A DNA stretch of 64,000 nucleotides from Pedococcus dokdonensis (GCF_900104525.1 NZ_LT629711.1:1922001-1986000), one strand, 5' to 3'; shown: positions 17,001 to 27,697, numbered from the stretch's first letter. A program made the numbers and translations. The notes: generated from the sequence alone by a model not told the origin.

Positions 17001-18892
17001 TCGCCGGTCCACACCTTGTCGTCACGCACCCGCAGGCCGAAGTCGTAGACCCACAGGCCCACCCCGTCGCCGCGCGAGATCTCGTAGGGCCGCTCGTCGA
17101 CGACCTCGACACCCATGTGGGTGAACATCGGCAGCACCTGCGTCAACGACAGGGGGCTGCGACGGTAGAGCTTGAACCGGCGCTCGTTCGCGGGGGCACC
17201 GGGCTCCTGGTACATGTTCAGGCCGGTGGCGTCGTCGGCGTCCAGCGCGTCCATGTGGCGGATGTCGGCGACCCCCACGCGGGAGGTGAAGTCCTCCTTG
17301 TAGGCCTCCGGGAAGGCCCGACCGTAGAGCCCGGACAGCCGCGCTGCTGCTTCCTCGCCGTGCTCGGCGCGCGCGGCCTCGCCGAGGTCCTCGTCCCAGG
17401 TGCGGGTCGCGTCGACCAGCTGGCGCTCGAGCACCGCCTCGTCGATCGCGGGGATCGACTCGCCGGGTGGCACGCGCACCACGAAGTGCAGCCGCGCCAG
17501 CACCGACTCCGACACCCGGGTCGTGAAGTCGACCGTCGCGCCCGGAAATGCCTGTCGCAGAATGGATTCCATCTTCAGGCGGACGCCGGTGTTGTAGCGG
17601 TCGCGAGGGATGTAGACGAGGCAGGACACGAACCGGCCGAACCGGTCGCGTCGCAGGAAGAGCTTGGTCTTGCGCCGCTCCTGCAGGTGGAGCACGGTCG
17701 TCGCGTTGTCGAGGAGCATCTCCTCGTCGGCCTGGAACAGCTCGTCGCGCGGGTAGTTCTCGAGCACCTCGAGCAGGTCCTTGCCCGAGTGAGAGTCGGC
17801 CGCGAAGCCGGTGCGCTGGAAGATCGCGGCTACCTTGTCGCGCAGCACCGGCACCCGCGTCACGGACTCGGTGTAGGCGCTGGAGGTGAACAGGCCGAGG
17901 AAGCGCTTCTCCCCCGTGACCTCACCCGCGGCGTCGAACTGCTTGACGCTGACGTAGTCGAGGTAGGTGTTGCGGTGCACCGTCGCCCGCGAGTTGGCCT
18001 TGGTGATGATGAGCAGCTCGCGAGCGCGCGCCACGGCCCTGGCCTGCTCGCTGAGGAGGACCCCGTCCCCGGTGCGGTCGTATCGCAGCAGCCCGAGCCC
18101 GGTGCCCTGCACCGCCTCGAGCTTGTCCTGGTCGGCCCCGCGGTGCAGCGCGTACTCGCGGTAGCCCAGGAAGGTGAAGTGGTTGTCCGCCAACCACTCC
18201 AGGAGCCCGCGGGCCTGCTCCACCTCCTCGGCCGGTATGCCGGTGGGCGGCGAGTCGGCGAGGTCGCGCGCGGCCTGCGAGCAGGTGGCCTTCATCTTCG
18301 GCCAGTCCTCGACCGCCTCACGCACGTTGCCGAGCACCCGGCGCAGGCCCTCGGCGATGGCGGCACGGTCCTCGGGGTTGCTGTCACGGTCGATCTCGAG
18401 GTGCATCCACGACTCGCGGACCAGCCCGAAGCCGTCGGAGCCGGTGTCTCCACCAGCGCCCCCGCTGCCGTCGAGGACGACCTCCTCCAGCCGACCCGCG
18501 GCGTCGCGCCGGACGCGCATGGTGGGGTGCACCACGAGGTGCACGGCCCGCTCCATCCGCTGCAGCTCGGCGCTCACCGAGTCGACCAGGAACGGCATGT
18601 CGTCGGTGACCACCTGGACGACGGTGTGCCCGCTGGCCCAGCCCTGCTCCTCGACCTCGGGGTTGAACACCTCGACCTTGGCCGTGCCGACGGGACGGTC
18701 CTTCGCGAGCTCGCGCTGGGCCATCGCGGCGCCGAGCAGGTCCTCGGGCGCGCGGGCCAGGAGGTCCTCGGTGGCCACGTGTCGGTAGTAGGTCCGCAGG
18801 AACTTCTCGACCGCCTCACCCCCGCCGTGGTCCGCGCGCTCCGCGGCGGTGTGCAGGAGTTGCTGACGGGACTGCTCCAGCGACGCAGACAT
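14004..18892 (-). CDS. gdh: NAD-specific glutamate dehydrogenase, large 180-kDa class (frameshifted)
   Basis: Converts glutamate to 2-oxoglutarate and ammonium. With one base restored the product is about 1629 aa, the normal length of this class. Visible are the regulatory N-terminal half, the catalytic segment (KGGFYAKQLPDP, YKVFISGLLDLTDNRDG), a Rossmann region (AVGIGDMSGDVFGNGMLLS) and the helical C-terminal domain. At about 14532-14536 the frame breaks: ...VREFAH is followed in the wrong frame by SRTCSRVRSS, while the expected IQDLLKGAELKRLQRNASG continues one frame away to a stop at 14004. A single missing base explains it. Start ATG 18892. Confidence 0.85.
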
Positions 18893-19113
18893 GGCTGTCG
18901 ACTACATCCTCACTCGGTCGTCGTGCACGGTCATCGTGCAGGTGGTCGCACCACGCCGTGCGGCCCCTGCCGAGACTATCGCTCACCCGTCGCACGCGGC
19001 ACACCCCGCCCCTTCGGCCCCATACCCGGAACGTTTTCGCAGGTCAAAGTGCATTTTCTGGCGAATGTGTGATGAGGTGAGGTGTTTGCATCCCCTGACA
19101 AAAGGAGCTCCAC
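18893..19113. promoter_or_regulatory. Divergent promoter region between gdh and the DUF6131 gene
   Basis: A 221-base gap, noticeably less GC-rich near 19030-19090 (GTTTTCGC, TGCATTTTCTGG). TAGTCG six bases before the gdh ATG is a weak leaderless -10. For the + strand gene the leader ends in AAAGGAG at 19101-19107. No operator could be defined. Confidence 0.35.
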
Positions 19114-19272
19114 GTGATCGTCCTCGGCATCATCCTGCTGATTCTCGGTCTGCTCGTCAGCAGCCTGAAGATCCTGGTGACCATCGGCGCCATCCTCATC
19201 GTGGTCGGCCTCGTGCTGGCCATCCTGGGCGGCACCGGTCGGGCCATCGGTGGCAGGAAGCACTGGTACTGA
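19114..19272 (+). CDS. DUF6131 small membrane protein
   Basis: 52 aa: VIVLGIILLILGLLVSSLKI, then a second helix ILVTIGAILIVVGLVLAILG, ending GGRKHWY. Two membrane helices and a short basic-aromatic tail match the DUF6131 family of tiny actinobacterial membrane proteins (function unknown). GTG 19114 is preceded by AAAGGAG at an ideal spacing, and a strong hairpin follows the stop, so it is a self-contained transcription unit divergent from gdh. Confidence 0.75.
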   Translation: MIVLGIILLILGLLVSSLKILVTIGAILIVVGLVLAILGGTGRAIGGRKHWY

Positions 19273-19290
19273 TCGGACCTGTGAGGGGCC

Positions 19291-19343
19291 AACGGCCCCC
19301 GGAGTGCCCCTGCGCGAGCATGTGGGTAACTCCGGGGGCCGTT
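19291..19343 (+). terminator. Strong 15-base hairpin after the DUF6131 gene
   Basis: Perfect inverted repeat 19291-19305 (AACGGCCCCCGGAGT) and 19329-19343 with a 23-base loop, followed by CCCTTGCCTT. It lies 18 bases after the stop and just before the next promoter. Confidence 0.7.
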
Positions 19344-19356
19344 CCCTTGCCTTCAC

Positions 19357-19362
19357 TACAGT
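19357..19362 (+). promoter_or_regulatory. -10 box of the pxp-region operon
   Basis: TACAGT, seven bases before ATG 19370; no ribosome site intervenes. It probably drives the chain of closely packed genes from 19370 to 22492. Confidence 0.4.
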
Positions 19363-19369
19363 GACCGGT

Positions 19370-19597
19370 ATGCCGCCCGCCCGGGTCGACCCCGCCCGTC
19401 CCCTCCTGCTCGGAGCGGACCTGGAGCCCCTGCGCGAGTGCGTCCGGGCAGCCGCCGAGGAGGTGCTCGCCCAGTTCCCCACGGTGGGTGACCGCGAGAC
19501 CCAGGCCGTCGTGGACGGCTGGGTCGACCAGCTGGCCGACCTCCTGCGCGAGATCGACGCGACCGCCACCGAGCTGGCGCTCCGGGTGCCGTCGTGA
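19370..19597 (+). CDS. Small helical protein, unknown
   Basis: 75 aa, predicted largely helical (LEPLRECVRAAAEEVLAQF, then DGWVDQLADLLREIDATATELA), acidic, with no signal or membrane segment. Size and two-helix layout recall small WXG100/coiled-coil partner proteins, but there is no WXG motif, so this is only a resemblance. ATG 19370 follows a leaderless-type box. The stop overlaps the next gene's GTG by four bases, which suggests the two products work together. Confidence 0.6.
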   Translation: MPPARVDPARPLLLGADLEPLRECVRAAAEEVLAQFPTVGDRETQAVVDGWVDQLADLLREIDATATELALRVPS

Positions 19598-20121
19598 GCG
19601 CCGTGACCGGTGACCCGGCCTCCTGCTCGCACCTCGGGGGCACCCTGCGCCAGCTCGCCACCACGCTGCGGGTGGCCGACCGGAGGCGGCGCGGGCCCGA
19701 CGGGCTCGTCCATCCCGCCGACCAGGGGGTTACTGCGCTGCCGGTCCGGGTCCGCCGACGGGTCGACGCCCTCGGCGCGGCAACGGCGGTGGCAGCCAGC
19801 GAGGTCGACCGCGTCGGCGCCGCGCTCCAGTCCCACGCCGCCGACCTGGCCGAGGCGGTGGCCGACGGTCGACGGATCGAGGCGCGCGCCACGCGCGCCG
19901 GCCTGCGAGTCGATGACGACGGAGTCGTGACCACGGCCTGGGGCGTCAGCGGGGTCGCCGACGGAGCGGCCAGCGCACAGCAGCTGGCCGCTCGCGAGCA
20001 CCTGCAGGCCGAGCTCGACGCGCTCGCCTCACTGGTGGCGACCCGCCGCCGGCGGCTGGCCGCGACGCTGCGCGAGTCGCAGGCCGTGCTGGCCGCGCAC
20101 GCCGGGGCGTTGCGCCGGTGA
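19594..20121 (+). CDS. Helical protein, partner of the 75-aa protein, unknown
   Basis: 175 aa, Ala/Arg-rich, with helical stretches at about 55-90 ([20 protein letters not shown]) and 125-172 ([20 protein letters not shown]) around a short loop ([16 protein letters not shown]), i.e. a helical-hairpin or coiled-coil layout. No signal peptide and no recognised family. The GTG start overlaps the previous stop, and the stop overlaps the pxpA GTG (20118), so it is locked into the pxp operon, although no link to oxoproline metabolism is known. Confidence 0.6.
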   Translation: MSAVTGDPASCSHLGGTLRQLATTLRVADRRRRGPDGLVHPADQGVTALPVRVRRRVDALGAATAVAASEVDRVGAALQSHAADLAEAVADGRRIEARATRAGLRVDDDGVVTTAWGVSGVADGAASAQQLAAREHLQAELDALASLVATRRRRLAATLRESQAVLAAHAGALRR

Positions 20122-20888
20122 CCACCATCGACCTCAACGCCGACCTCGGCGAGTCGTTCGGCCGGTGGACGCTCGGCGACGACGAGGCGATGCTCGACGT
20201 CGTCACGAGTGCCAACGTCGCCTGCGGCTTCCACGCCGGCGACCCGCGCGGGCTGCTGCGCGTCTGCGAGCTGGCCGCCGAGCGCGGGGTGGTCGTCGGG
20301 GCCCAGGTCGGCTACCGCGACCTCGCGGGCTTCGGGCGCCGGTTCATCGACCTCGACCCGGCCGACCTGACCGCCGACGTGGTCTACCAGCTCGGCGCGC
20401 TCCAGGGGATCTGCGCCGCCACCGGCACCACCGTCCGCTACGTCAAGCCGCACGGCGCTCTCTACAACGCGGTCGTGCACCACCGGGCGCAAGCCGAGGC
20501 CGTCGTCGAGGCGGTCCGTCGGGTCGACCCGACGCTTCCCCTCCTCGGCCTGCCGGGGTCGGCGCTGCTCGATGCGGCGGGCGCCGCCGGGCTCGCCACC
20601 GTGACCGAGGCGTTCGCCGACCGGGCCTACACGGCCTCGGGGACGCTCGTCCCGCGGTCCGAGGACGGCGCCGTGCTGCGCGACCCCGACGCGGTGGCAG
20701 CGCGGGCCGTGCGGATGGTGGTGGCCGGTGAGGTCGAGGCCGCCGACGGCGCCGTGGTCAGGGTCGGTGCCCGGTCGCTCTGCGTGCACGGCGACAGCCC
20801 CGGCGCGGTCTCGATGGCCACCGCCGTGCGGTCCCGGCTCGAGGCCGCGGGGGTCGAGCTGCGGCCCTTCGTCACCCCGAGCGACTAG
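20118..20888 (+). CDS. pxpA: 5-oxoprolinase subunit PxpA (LamB/YcsF family)
   Basis: 256 aa. Begins [22 protein letters not shown] and contains the family hallmarks [39 protein letters not shown] and a late VHGDSPGAV. With PxpB and PxpC it forms the ATP-dependent prokaryotic 5-oxoprolinase that hydrolyses pyroglutamate to glutamate in the cytosol. Length fits the family (about 250). Order A-B-C is intact; a six-base gap separates it from pxpB. Confidence 0.92.
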   Translation: MTTIDLNADLGESFGRWTLGDDEAMLDVVTSANVACGFHAGDPRGLLRVCELAAERGVVVGAQVGYRDLAGFGRRFIDLDPADLTADVVYQLGALQGICAATGTTVRYVKPHGALYNAVVHHRAQAEAVVEAVRRVDPTLPLLGLPGSALLDAAGAAGLATVTEAFADRAYTASGTLVPRSEDGAVLRDPDAVAARAVRMVVAGEVEAADGAVVRVGARSLCVHGDSPGAVSMATAVRSRLEAAGVELRPFVTPSD

Positions 20889-20894
20889 GCCGTC

Positions 20895-21587
20895 GTGACC
20901 GGTCGACTGCTTCCCAGTGGCGAGCGGGCCCTCCTCGTCGAGGTCGACGACCTCGCCCAGGCGTTGGCGTTGCACCGTCGGCTGTGGGTCGACGACCGCC
21001 TGCCCGGTCTGCTCGACGCCGTGGTGGGCGCGCGCACCCTGCTCCTCGTCTCCGACTCCCCCGCGTCGCTGCGGCACGTCGTCGCCGAGGTGTCCGGGCT
21101 CCTGACCGTTCGGGCGGGTTCGGAACCGTCCGAGGGGTTCGCACCTACCGACCCCTCTGACGGTTCCGGTGCCGACACCGAGGTGGCCGAGGTGGCCGAG
21201 GTGGTCGAGGTCGTCGTCCGCTACGACGGGCCGGATCTCGACGAGGTGGCAGAGCTGACCGGGTTGTCGCGGGCCGAGGTGGTCGCTGCCCACACCGGTC
21301 GGCCCTGGCGGGTGGGCTTCGCGGGGTTCGCCCCCGGATTCGCCTACCTCGTCGACGGAGACCCCCGGCTCGACGTCCCCCGTCGGGAGACCCCGCGCAC
21401 CCGGGTGCCCTCCGGCTCGGTGGGACTCGCCGGGGCCTTCAGCGGCGTCTACCCGCGGTCCTCCCCCGGCGGCTGGCAGCTGATCGGGCACACCGAGCAG
21501 GTGCTGTGGGACCTCGACCGCGACCCGCCGGCCCTGCTGCGACCCGGGCTGGTGGTGCAGTTCACGGACGCAGGTGGTGCCTCGTGA
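20895..21587 (+). CDS. pxpB: 5-oxoprolinase subunit PxpB (KipI-like)
   Basis: 230 aa. KipI-type fold: N-terminal GERALLVEVDDLAQALALHR, then C-terminal VRYDGPDLDEVAELTGLSRAEV, WRVGFAGFAPGFAYL, RVPSGSVGLAGAFSGVYP and GGWQLIGHT. Between the two halves lies a low-complexity linker (about residues 74-108) with a palindrome-encoded segment and EVAEVAEVVEVV repeats that are not part of the family core. GTG start six bases after pxpA; the stop overlaps pxpC by four bases. Confidence 0.9.
   Translation: MTGRLLPSGERALLVEVDDLAQALALHRRLWVDDRLPGLLDAVVGARTLLLVSDSPASLRHVVAEVSGLLTVRAGSEPSEGFAPTDPSDGSGADTEVAEVAEVVEVVVRYDGPDLDEVAELTGLSRAEVVAAHTGRPWRVGFAGFAPGFAYLVDGDPRLDVPRRETPRTRVPSGSVGLAGAFSGVYPRSSPGGWQLIGHTEQVLWDLDRDPPALLRPGLVVQFTDAGGAS
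21121..21168. repeat. 18-base inverted repeat inside pxpB
   Basis: Arms 21121-21138 (CGGAACCGTCCGAGGGGT) and 21151-21168 match at 17 of 18 positions around a 12-base loop. It is in frame and encodes the SEPSEGFAPTDPSDGSG linker. It could be a palindromic element tolerated in a loop of the protein. Confidence 0.6.
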
Positions 21588-22492
21588 CTGGCTGGGAGCG
21601 CACGACACCGGAGCCCGCGGCACCCGCCCGTCTCGAGGTGCTGGAGCCGGGGCCGCTGGCGCTGCTCCAGGACCGCGGCCGACCCGGTCTGTCCGAGCTC
21701 GGGGTCGGGCCTTCCGGGGCCGCCGACCGGGGTGCCTTCGCGCTCGGAGCGCGCCTCCTCGGCCAGGGCACCGACCTCGCGGCGGTCGAGGCGCACCACG
21801 GTGGCCTCGGCCTCCGGGCGCTCGACACGGTCACCGTCGTGCTGACCGGGGCGCCCACCCCGGCCACCATCGATGCCCGCCCGGTGGGTCACGCCGCTCC
21901 ACTCACCCTGCGACGCGGCTCCGTCCTGGCGCTGGGCGCACCGGTCAGCGGCATGCGCACCTATGTCAGCGTCCGCGGCGGTATCGCGGTGCCCATGGTG
22001 CTCGGATCTCGTTCGTACGACACGCTTTCTGGCATCGGGCCGCCACCCCTGCGGGCCGGCGACGTGCTGCCGGTCGGCCGACCGGCCGGTCAGCCCACTG
22101 TCGACGTCGCGCCCGTCGCCCCTCCGTCGGCCGGGCCGGTCACGCTCGACGCACTGCCCGGCCCACGCAGGGACTGGCTGCACGACCCGACGCGGCTGAC
22201 CGCTGCCACCTGGACGGTCGACCCGGCCAGCGACCGCGTGGGCATCCGGCTCGACGGCCCTGCGCTGCGTCGGACCGCTGCGCTGGTCGACCGCGAGCTC
22301 CCCAGTGAGGGGGTGGTCCGTGGCGCGGTGCAGGTGCCTGCCGACGGCCGCCCGGTGCTCTTCCTCGCCGACCACCCGGTCACCGGCGGCTACCCCGTCG
22401 TGGCCGTCCTCACCGACCACGCCACCGACCTCGCCGCCCAGCTCGTTGCAGGTCAGCAGGTGCGCGTGCGACTTCTGTCGTCGCGATCCTGA
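21584..22492 (+). CDS. pxpC: 5-oxoprolinase subunit PxpC (KipA-like, biotin-dependent carboxyltransferase family)
   Basis: 302 aa. Carries the AHS2/KipA pattern: LEVLEPGPLALLQDRGRPGL, GVGPSGAADRGAFALG, VLTGAPTPA, YVSVRGGIAVPMVLGSRSYD, VGIRLDGPAL, GAVQVPADGRPVLFLADHPVTGGYPV. The third subunit of 5-oxoprolinase. GTG 21584 overlaps the pxpB stop in GTGA; the longer frame open to 21506 lies inside pxpB and is rejected. Last gene of the coupled run from 19370. Confidence 0.9.
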   Translation: MTGWERTTPEPAAPARLEVLEPGPLALLQDRGRPGLSELGVGPSGAADRGAFALGARLLGQGTDLAAVEAHHGGLGLRALDTVTVVLTGAPTPATIDARPVGHAAPLTLRRGSVLALGAPVSGMRTYVSVRGGIAVPMVLGSRSYDTLSGIGPPPLRAGDVLPVGRPAGQPTVDVAPVAPPSAGPVTLDALPGPRRDWLHDPTRLTAATWTVDPASDRVGIRLDGPALRRTAALVDRELPSEGVVRGAVQVPADGRPVLFLADHPVTGGYPVVAVLTDHATDLAAQLVAGQQVRVRLLSSRS

Positions 22493-22564
22493 GCCCCGGT
22501 GGCTTACGCTGACGCCACGTCCGCCGACCGGTGGGCCCGGCACCCCGGTGACAGGAGCAGTCGC

Positions 22565-23056
22565 ATGAAGATCGCCAAGTCGATCGAGTACCCCGGCACC
22601 CCCGACGCGGTCTTCGCAGTCCTGTCCGACGTGGCGTTCCAAGAGGCGAAGTGCGCGGCCACCGCAGCCATCAAGCACTCGGCCAACGTCGAGACGGTCG
22701 GTGACCACACGGTCATCACCACCGAGCGCGTCCTGCCCAGCGACGGCCTGCCCGACTTCGCCAAGTCGATGGTCGGCGACACCCTGAAGGTCACCGAGAC
22801 GCAGGACTGGGGACCGGCCTCGGCCAGCGGCGGTCGCCGCGGCACCGTCGAGATGGCCGTCGCCGGCGCCCCCATCTCGCTCAAGGGCACCCTGATGCTC
22901 GCGCCCGGCCCGGGCTGCACCGTCGAGACCCTCGACGCCGAGCTCAAGGCCAAGGTGCCCCTCATCGGCGGCAAGATCGAGAAGGCCGCGGCCCCGCCGA
23001 TCGAAGAGGCCATCGACATCGAGGCCCAGACCGCCAGGACCTGGCTCAACCGCTAG
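22565..23056 (+). CDS. DUF2505 (START/SRPBCC-like) protein
   Basis: 163 aa. Begins MKIAKSIEYPGTPDAVFAVLSD, followed by TTERVLPSDGLPDFAKSMVG, GTVEMAVAGAPISLKGTL and a C-terminal amphipathic helix (KIEKAAAPPIEEAIDIEAQ): the pattern of actinobacterial DUF2505, a helix-grip family probably binding a hydrophobic ligand (inference from fold). AGGAG upstream of ATG 22565 fixes the start. Convergent with pruA, 19 bases apart, with a short GCCCG/CGGGC hairpin in the gap. Confidence 0.8.
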   Translation: MKIAKSIEYPGTPDAVFAVLSDVAFQEAKCAATAAIKHSANVETVGDHTVITTERVLPSDGLPDFAKSMVGDTLKVTETQDWGPASASGGRRGTVEMAVAGAPISLKGTLMLAPGPGCTVETLDAELKAKVPLIGGKIEKAAAPPIEEAIDIEAQTARTWLNR

Positions 23057-23075
23057 GCGCAGGCCCGCCCGGGCG

Positions 23076-24704
<1,629 letters not shown>

Positions 24705-24770
24705 GTGGGCTGGCTCCTCGGGGTCGCTTCGGTGGCTCGGGCGCGGCTGGGTGGCAGCGCAGCGCGCACC

Positions 24771-24776
24771 TATGGT
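24771..24776 (+). promoter_or_regulatory. -10 box of the hydrolase gene
   Basis: TATGGT, seven bases before ATG 24784, without a ribosome site: a leaderless arrangement. Confidence 0.4.
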
Positions 24777-24783
24777 GTCACGT

Positions 24784-25644
24784 ATGCCGCCTGCCCTCGA
24801 TGCCCCCGACGCCACCGAGCTGGCCTACCGCTGGTCCGGCCCCGCCGACCCCGCCACGCCCACCGTGGTGCTGCTGCACGGCCTCGGCGACTCCGGCGAC
24901 TGCTGGCCGGACGCGGTGCGCCGCTGGTCGCCGCGCTGGCGCGTCGTCGGCGTCGACCTGCTCGGCCACGGGCGGTCACCGCGGTTCACCCGGGAGCAGC
25001 TCTCCGCTGCCGACCCCATGGAGGCGATGTATGCCGCCGCCGAGGCCACCGTCGCGCGCGTCGCCTCCGGCCGCGGGGGGCCGGTGCTCGTCGTGGGGCA
25101 CTCGATGGGTGGCGGCATGGCGGGCGCGCTGGCCGCACGACGGCCCGACCTCGTGGCCGCGGCCGTGCTGGAGGACCCCGCGTGGCGCGACCCCGCCGAG
25201 CGGGTGCAGCCGCGCGGCATCGTCCACGAGCGGGTGGCGGAGTGCCGCGCCTTCGCCGACGACCCCGCCGGTCAGCTCGACAAGGGACGCGCCGACAACC
25301 CGACCTGGCCGGAGGTCGAGCTCGCACCCTGGGTCGAGTCCAAGGCACAGGTCGACCTCGACTTCCTCGACCTCGGCATCGCGAACCTGCTGGAGCCGTG
25401 GGACGAGATCGTCACGGCCATCGGGGTCCCGACCCTGGTGCTGCTCGCCGAGCGGGGCGGACCCGTCACCCCAGCGGTCCGAGCGCGAGCTGCCGGGCTC
25501 GCCAACCCGCAGGTGCAGATCCGGGTGGTCGAAGGAGCCGGCCACTGCATCCGCCGCGACCGCGCCGAGGACTTCCACGCGGTGGTCGACCGGTTCCTGG
25601 ACGAGCACCGCGTCGCTGCGCCCGGCGAGCGCGTCACTCCTTGA
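24784..25644 (+). CDS. Alpha/beta hydrolase
   Basis: 286 aa. Oxyanion motif VVLLHGLGDSGDCW, GVDLLGHGRSP, nucleophile Ser107 in VVGHSMGGGMAG, and catalytic His254 in EGAGHCIRRD; an acid near TLVLLAERGGPV. A generic cytosolic hydrolase; the substrate cannot be inferred. ATG 24784 is leaderless-like. Divergent from pruA by 79 bases. Its 3' end overlaps the convergent flotillin gene by 11 bases. Confidence 0.8.
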   Translation: MPPALDAPDATELAYRWSGPADPATPTVVLLHGLGDSGDCWPDAVRRWSPRWRVVGVDLLGHGRSPRFTREQLSAADPMEAMYAAAEATVARVASGRGGPVLVVGHSMGGGMAGALAARRPDLVAAAVLEDPAWRDPAERVQPRGIVHERVAECRAFADDPAGQLDKGRADNPTWPEVELAPWVESKAQVDLDFLDLGIANLLEPWDEIVTAIGVPTLVLLAERGGPVTPAVRARAAGLANPQVQIRVVEGAGHCIRRDRAEDFHAVVDRFLDEHRVAAPGERVTP

Positions 25645-27181
25645 CGGTCAGCTCCCCGGCGGGTGCCGCGGGCGTGCCGTTCGCGTCACCGCGACCCTGG
25701 CCACGGTTGAGGTAACCGCCGAGCAGTGACTCGAGGTCGACGCCGGTGGTGTTCTTGAGCAGCTCCATCGTCTGGACGATGTTGTCGGTGACCTGGCGCG
25801 GCAGCTGGCCCGCACCGTCCGTGGAGACCACGGTGAGCTTGTCGATCGACGCCATCGGTGCGGCGACCTCGCGGGCCACCTGAGGCAGGACCTCCACGAG
25901 CATCTGCAGGACGGCGGCGTCGTTGTAGCGCGCGAACGCCTCGGCCCGCTTGTTCATCGCCTCCGCCTCGGCCTCACCGGTCGCGAGGATGGCGGCTGCC
26001 TGCGCGTCACCCTCGGCCTTGGTCGCCTCGGCCTCCGCGATGCGGCGGGCCTTCTCGGCCTCACCGCGACGAGCACCCTCGATGGCCTCGGCCTCGGCGA
26101 GGGCCGACCGACGGGACTTCTCACCCTCACCGGTCAGCCGGGCCTTCTCCGCGTCGGCCTCGGCAGCGGCGATGGACGCGGCCTTGCGGGCGTCGGCGTC
26201 GAAGATCTGGGAGTTGCGGCGTCCCTCGGCCTCGGTCTCCACGCGGTAGCGCTCGGCGTCGGCGGGCTTGCGCACCTCGGTGTCGAGCTGACGCTCCTTG
26301 AGGGCGGCCTGGCGCACGGCCACCTTCTCCTGCTCGGTGAGGATGGCCTGGTCGCGGTCGGCCTGGGCCAGCGGTCCGGCGGCGGCTGCCTGGGCCTGCG
26401 CGGCGTCGGTCTCGGCCTTGATCTCGGAGGTCTTCAGGGCGAGCATCCGCTGGGAGACCGCGATCTCCTGCTCGGCCACGATCCGCGCCTGCTCGGCGGC
26501 CTGCCGGGCCGCAGCCTCGGCGACGGCCGCGAGCTGTCCGACCTTGGCGGCCTCGGGTCGACCGAGGTCGGCGAGGTAGCTGCCGTCGTCGGTGATGTCC
26601 TGGATCTGGAAGGTGTCGAGGACCAGGCCCTGGCCGGTGAGCGACGTCTCGGACTCATCGGCGACCCGCTGGGCGAAGGCGGCGCGGTCGCGGATGATCT
26701 GCTCGACCGACAGCGAGCCGACGATGGAGCGCAGGGCACCGGCCAGGGTCTCCTGGGTGAAGGTCTCGATCTCGGCCTGCTGGGTCAGGAAGCGCTGGGC
26801 CGCGGCCCGGATGGAGTCCTCGTTGCCGCCCACCTTGACGATGGCGACACCGTCGAGGTTCAGCTTGACGCCCTGGCCCGACACGGCTCCGCGGATCTGC
26901 ACGCTGATCCTGCGCGAGGAGAGGTCGAGGACGTGCAGGCGCTGCACGAACGGCAGGACGAAGACGCCACCACCCATGACGACCTTCTGGCCGGACATGT
27001 CGGTGGAGACCTGGCCGGTCTCGGTGTTGCGGACCTCCTTGCCCTTGCGCCCGGTCACGATGAACGCCTCGTTGGGGCCCGCCACCTTGTAGCGGGTCGT
27101 CACCATGCCGGCGAGCAGCACGACCAGGACGATGATCCCGACGACGGCGAGCAGGACGGGCGGGAGGGACAGCGAATCCAT
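25634..27181 (-). CDS. Flotillin-family membrane scaffold protein
   Basis: 515 aa. An N-terminal membrane helix (LLAVVGIIVLVVLLAG) leads into a PHB/SPFH domain (about 35-215), followed by a long Ala/Glu-rich coiled coil (about 220-440; many EAEA and AEAEKAR repeats) and a short C-terminal domain ending GELTVKE. Flotillins organise membrane microdomains and fluidity. AGGAG precedes ATG 27181. The NfeD-type gene lies 30 bases upstream in the same direction, the usual flotillin partner. Confidence 0.88.
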   Translation of the reverse strand: MDSLSLPPVLLAVVGIIVLVVLLAGMVTTRYKVAGPNEAFIVTGRKGKEVRNTETGQVSTDMSGQKVVMGGGVFVLPFVQRLHVLDLSSRRISVQIRGAVSGQGVKLNLDGVAIVKVGGNEDSIRAAAQRFLTQQAEIETFTQETLAGALRSIVGSLSVEQIIRDRAAFAQRVADESETSLTGQGLVLDTFQIQDITDDGSYLADLGRPEAAKVGQLAAVAEAAARQAAEQARIVAEQEIAVSQRMLALKTSEIKAETDAAQAQAAAAGPLAQADRDQAILTEQEKVAVRQAALKERQLDTEVRKPADAERYRVETEAEGRRNSQIFDADARKAASIAAAEADAEKARLTGEGEKSRRSALAEAEAIEGARRGEAEKARRIAEAEATKAEGDAQAAAILATGEAEAEAMNKRAEAFARYNDAAVLQMLVEVLPQVAREVAAPMASIDKLTVVSTDGAGQLPRQVTDNIVQTMELLKNTTGVDLESLLGGYLNRGQGRGDANGTPAAPAGELTVKE

Positions 27182-27211
27182 TGCGGTGTGCTCCTGGGGT
27201 GGTGACCGGGC

Positions 27212-27697
27212 TCAGGCCCGGGGCTGGACCATGACGGACGTGGGCGAGAGGACGGCACTCACCGTGACGGGGGTGCCGGAGGGCAGTGCCGTCGCGGCGC
27301 GGGCGTTGAGCTTGGTGATGTGGCCGGCCACGACGACGCTGACCTCGCCGAGCCCGCCCTCGGGGATGGCGCTGATGACGGTGCCGGGCTGGCCGGGCAG
27401 GTCGGCGGACCGCACGGTCGCCTCGTCACCGCCTCGGCGCAGGCGCGCCGTCGCGTAGCCGACCAGGGCGCCGACCACGACACCGGAGACCAGGCCCACG
27501 ACGATGCCGACCCCCGTGCTGTCACTCGCTCCGGCGGCCAGGGCGCCCGCGAAACCGAAGGCCCCGAGGAAGCCCGCGAGCGCGGCACCGGAGAACAGGT
27601 CCCCGCCGAGGTCGATGCCGTCGAGCAGGTCACCACCGACGAGCGAGACCAGCAGCAGCACGACGCCGATACCGCCGATGACCAGGAACCAGGTCAC
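27212..27697 (-). CDS. NfeD-like membrane protein
   Basis: 161 aa. Helix 1 (LVIGGIGVVLLLVSLVGGDLL), two Gly/Ala-rich helices (AALAGFLGAFGFAGALAAG, GIVVGLVSGVVVGALVGYA), then a small beta-barrel (OB-like) domain (about 95-160; GQPGTVISAIPEGGLGEVSV, AALPSGTPVTVSAVLSPTSV). NfeD proteins pair with flotillins/stomatins. GTG 27697 has GGGGAGGAG close upstream. Probably first gene of a two-gene operon with flotillin. Confidence 0.78.
   Translation of the reverse strand: MTWFLVIGGIGVVLLLVSLVGGDLLDGIDLGGDLFSGAALAGFLGAFGFAGALAAGASDSTGVGIVVGLVSGVVVGALVGYATARLRRGGDEATVRSADLPGQPGTVISAIPEGGLGEVSVVVAGHITKLNARAATALPSGTPVTVSAVLSPTSVMVQPRA

Noticed and set aside
13289..18892. Genuine 1867-aa glutamate dehydrogenase-MOSC fusion
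   Set aside because: The bridging segment 14021-14530 is an out-of-frame translation of the normal gdh C-terminus, so the fusion is an artefact of the frameshift.
14534..19072. 1512-aa + strand open frame opposite gdh
   Set aside because: Antisense shadow of a high-GC gene. The product is His/Gly/Arg-rich without domains, and the minus strand encodes a clear glutamate dehydrogenase.
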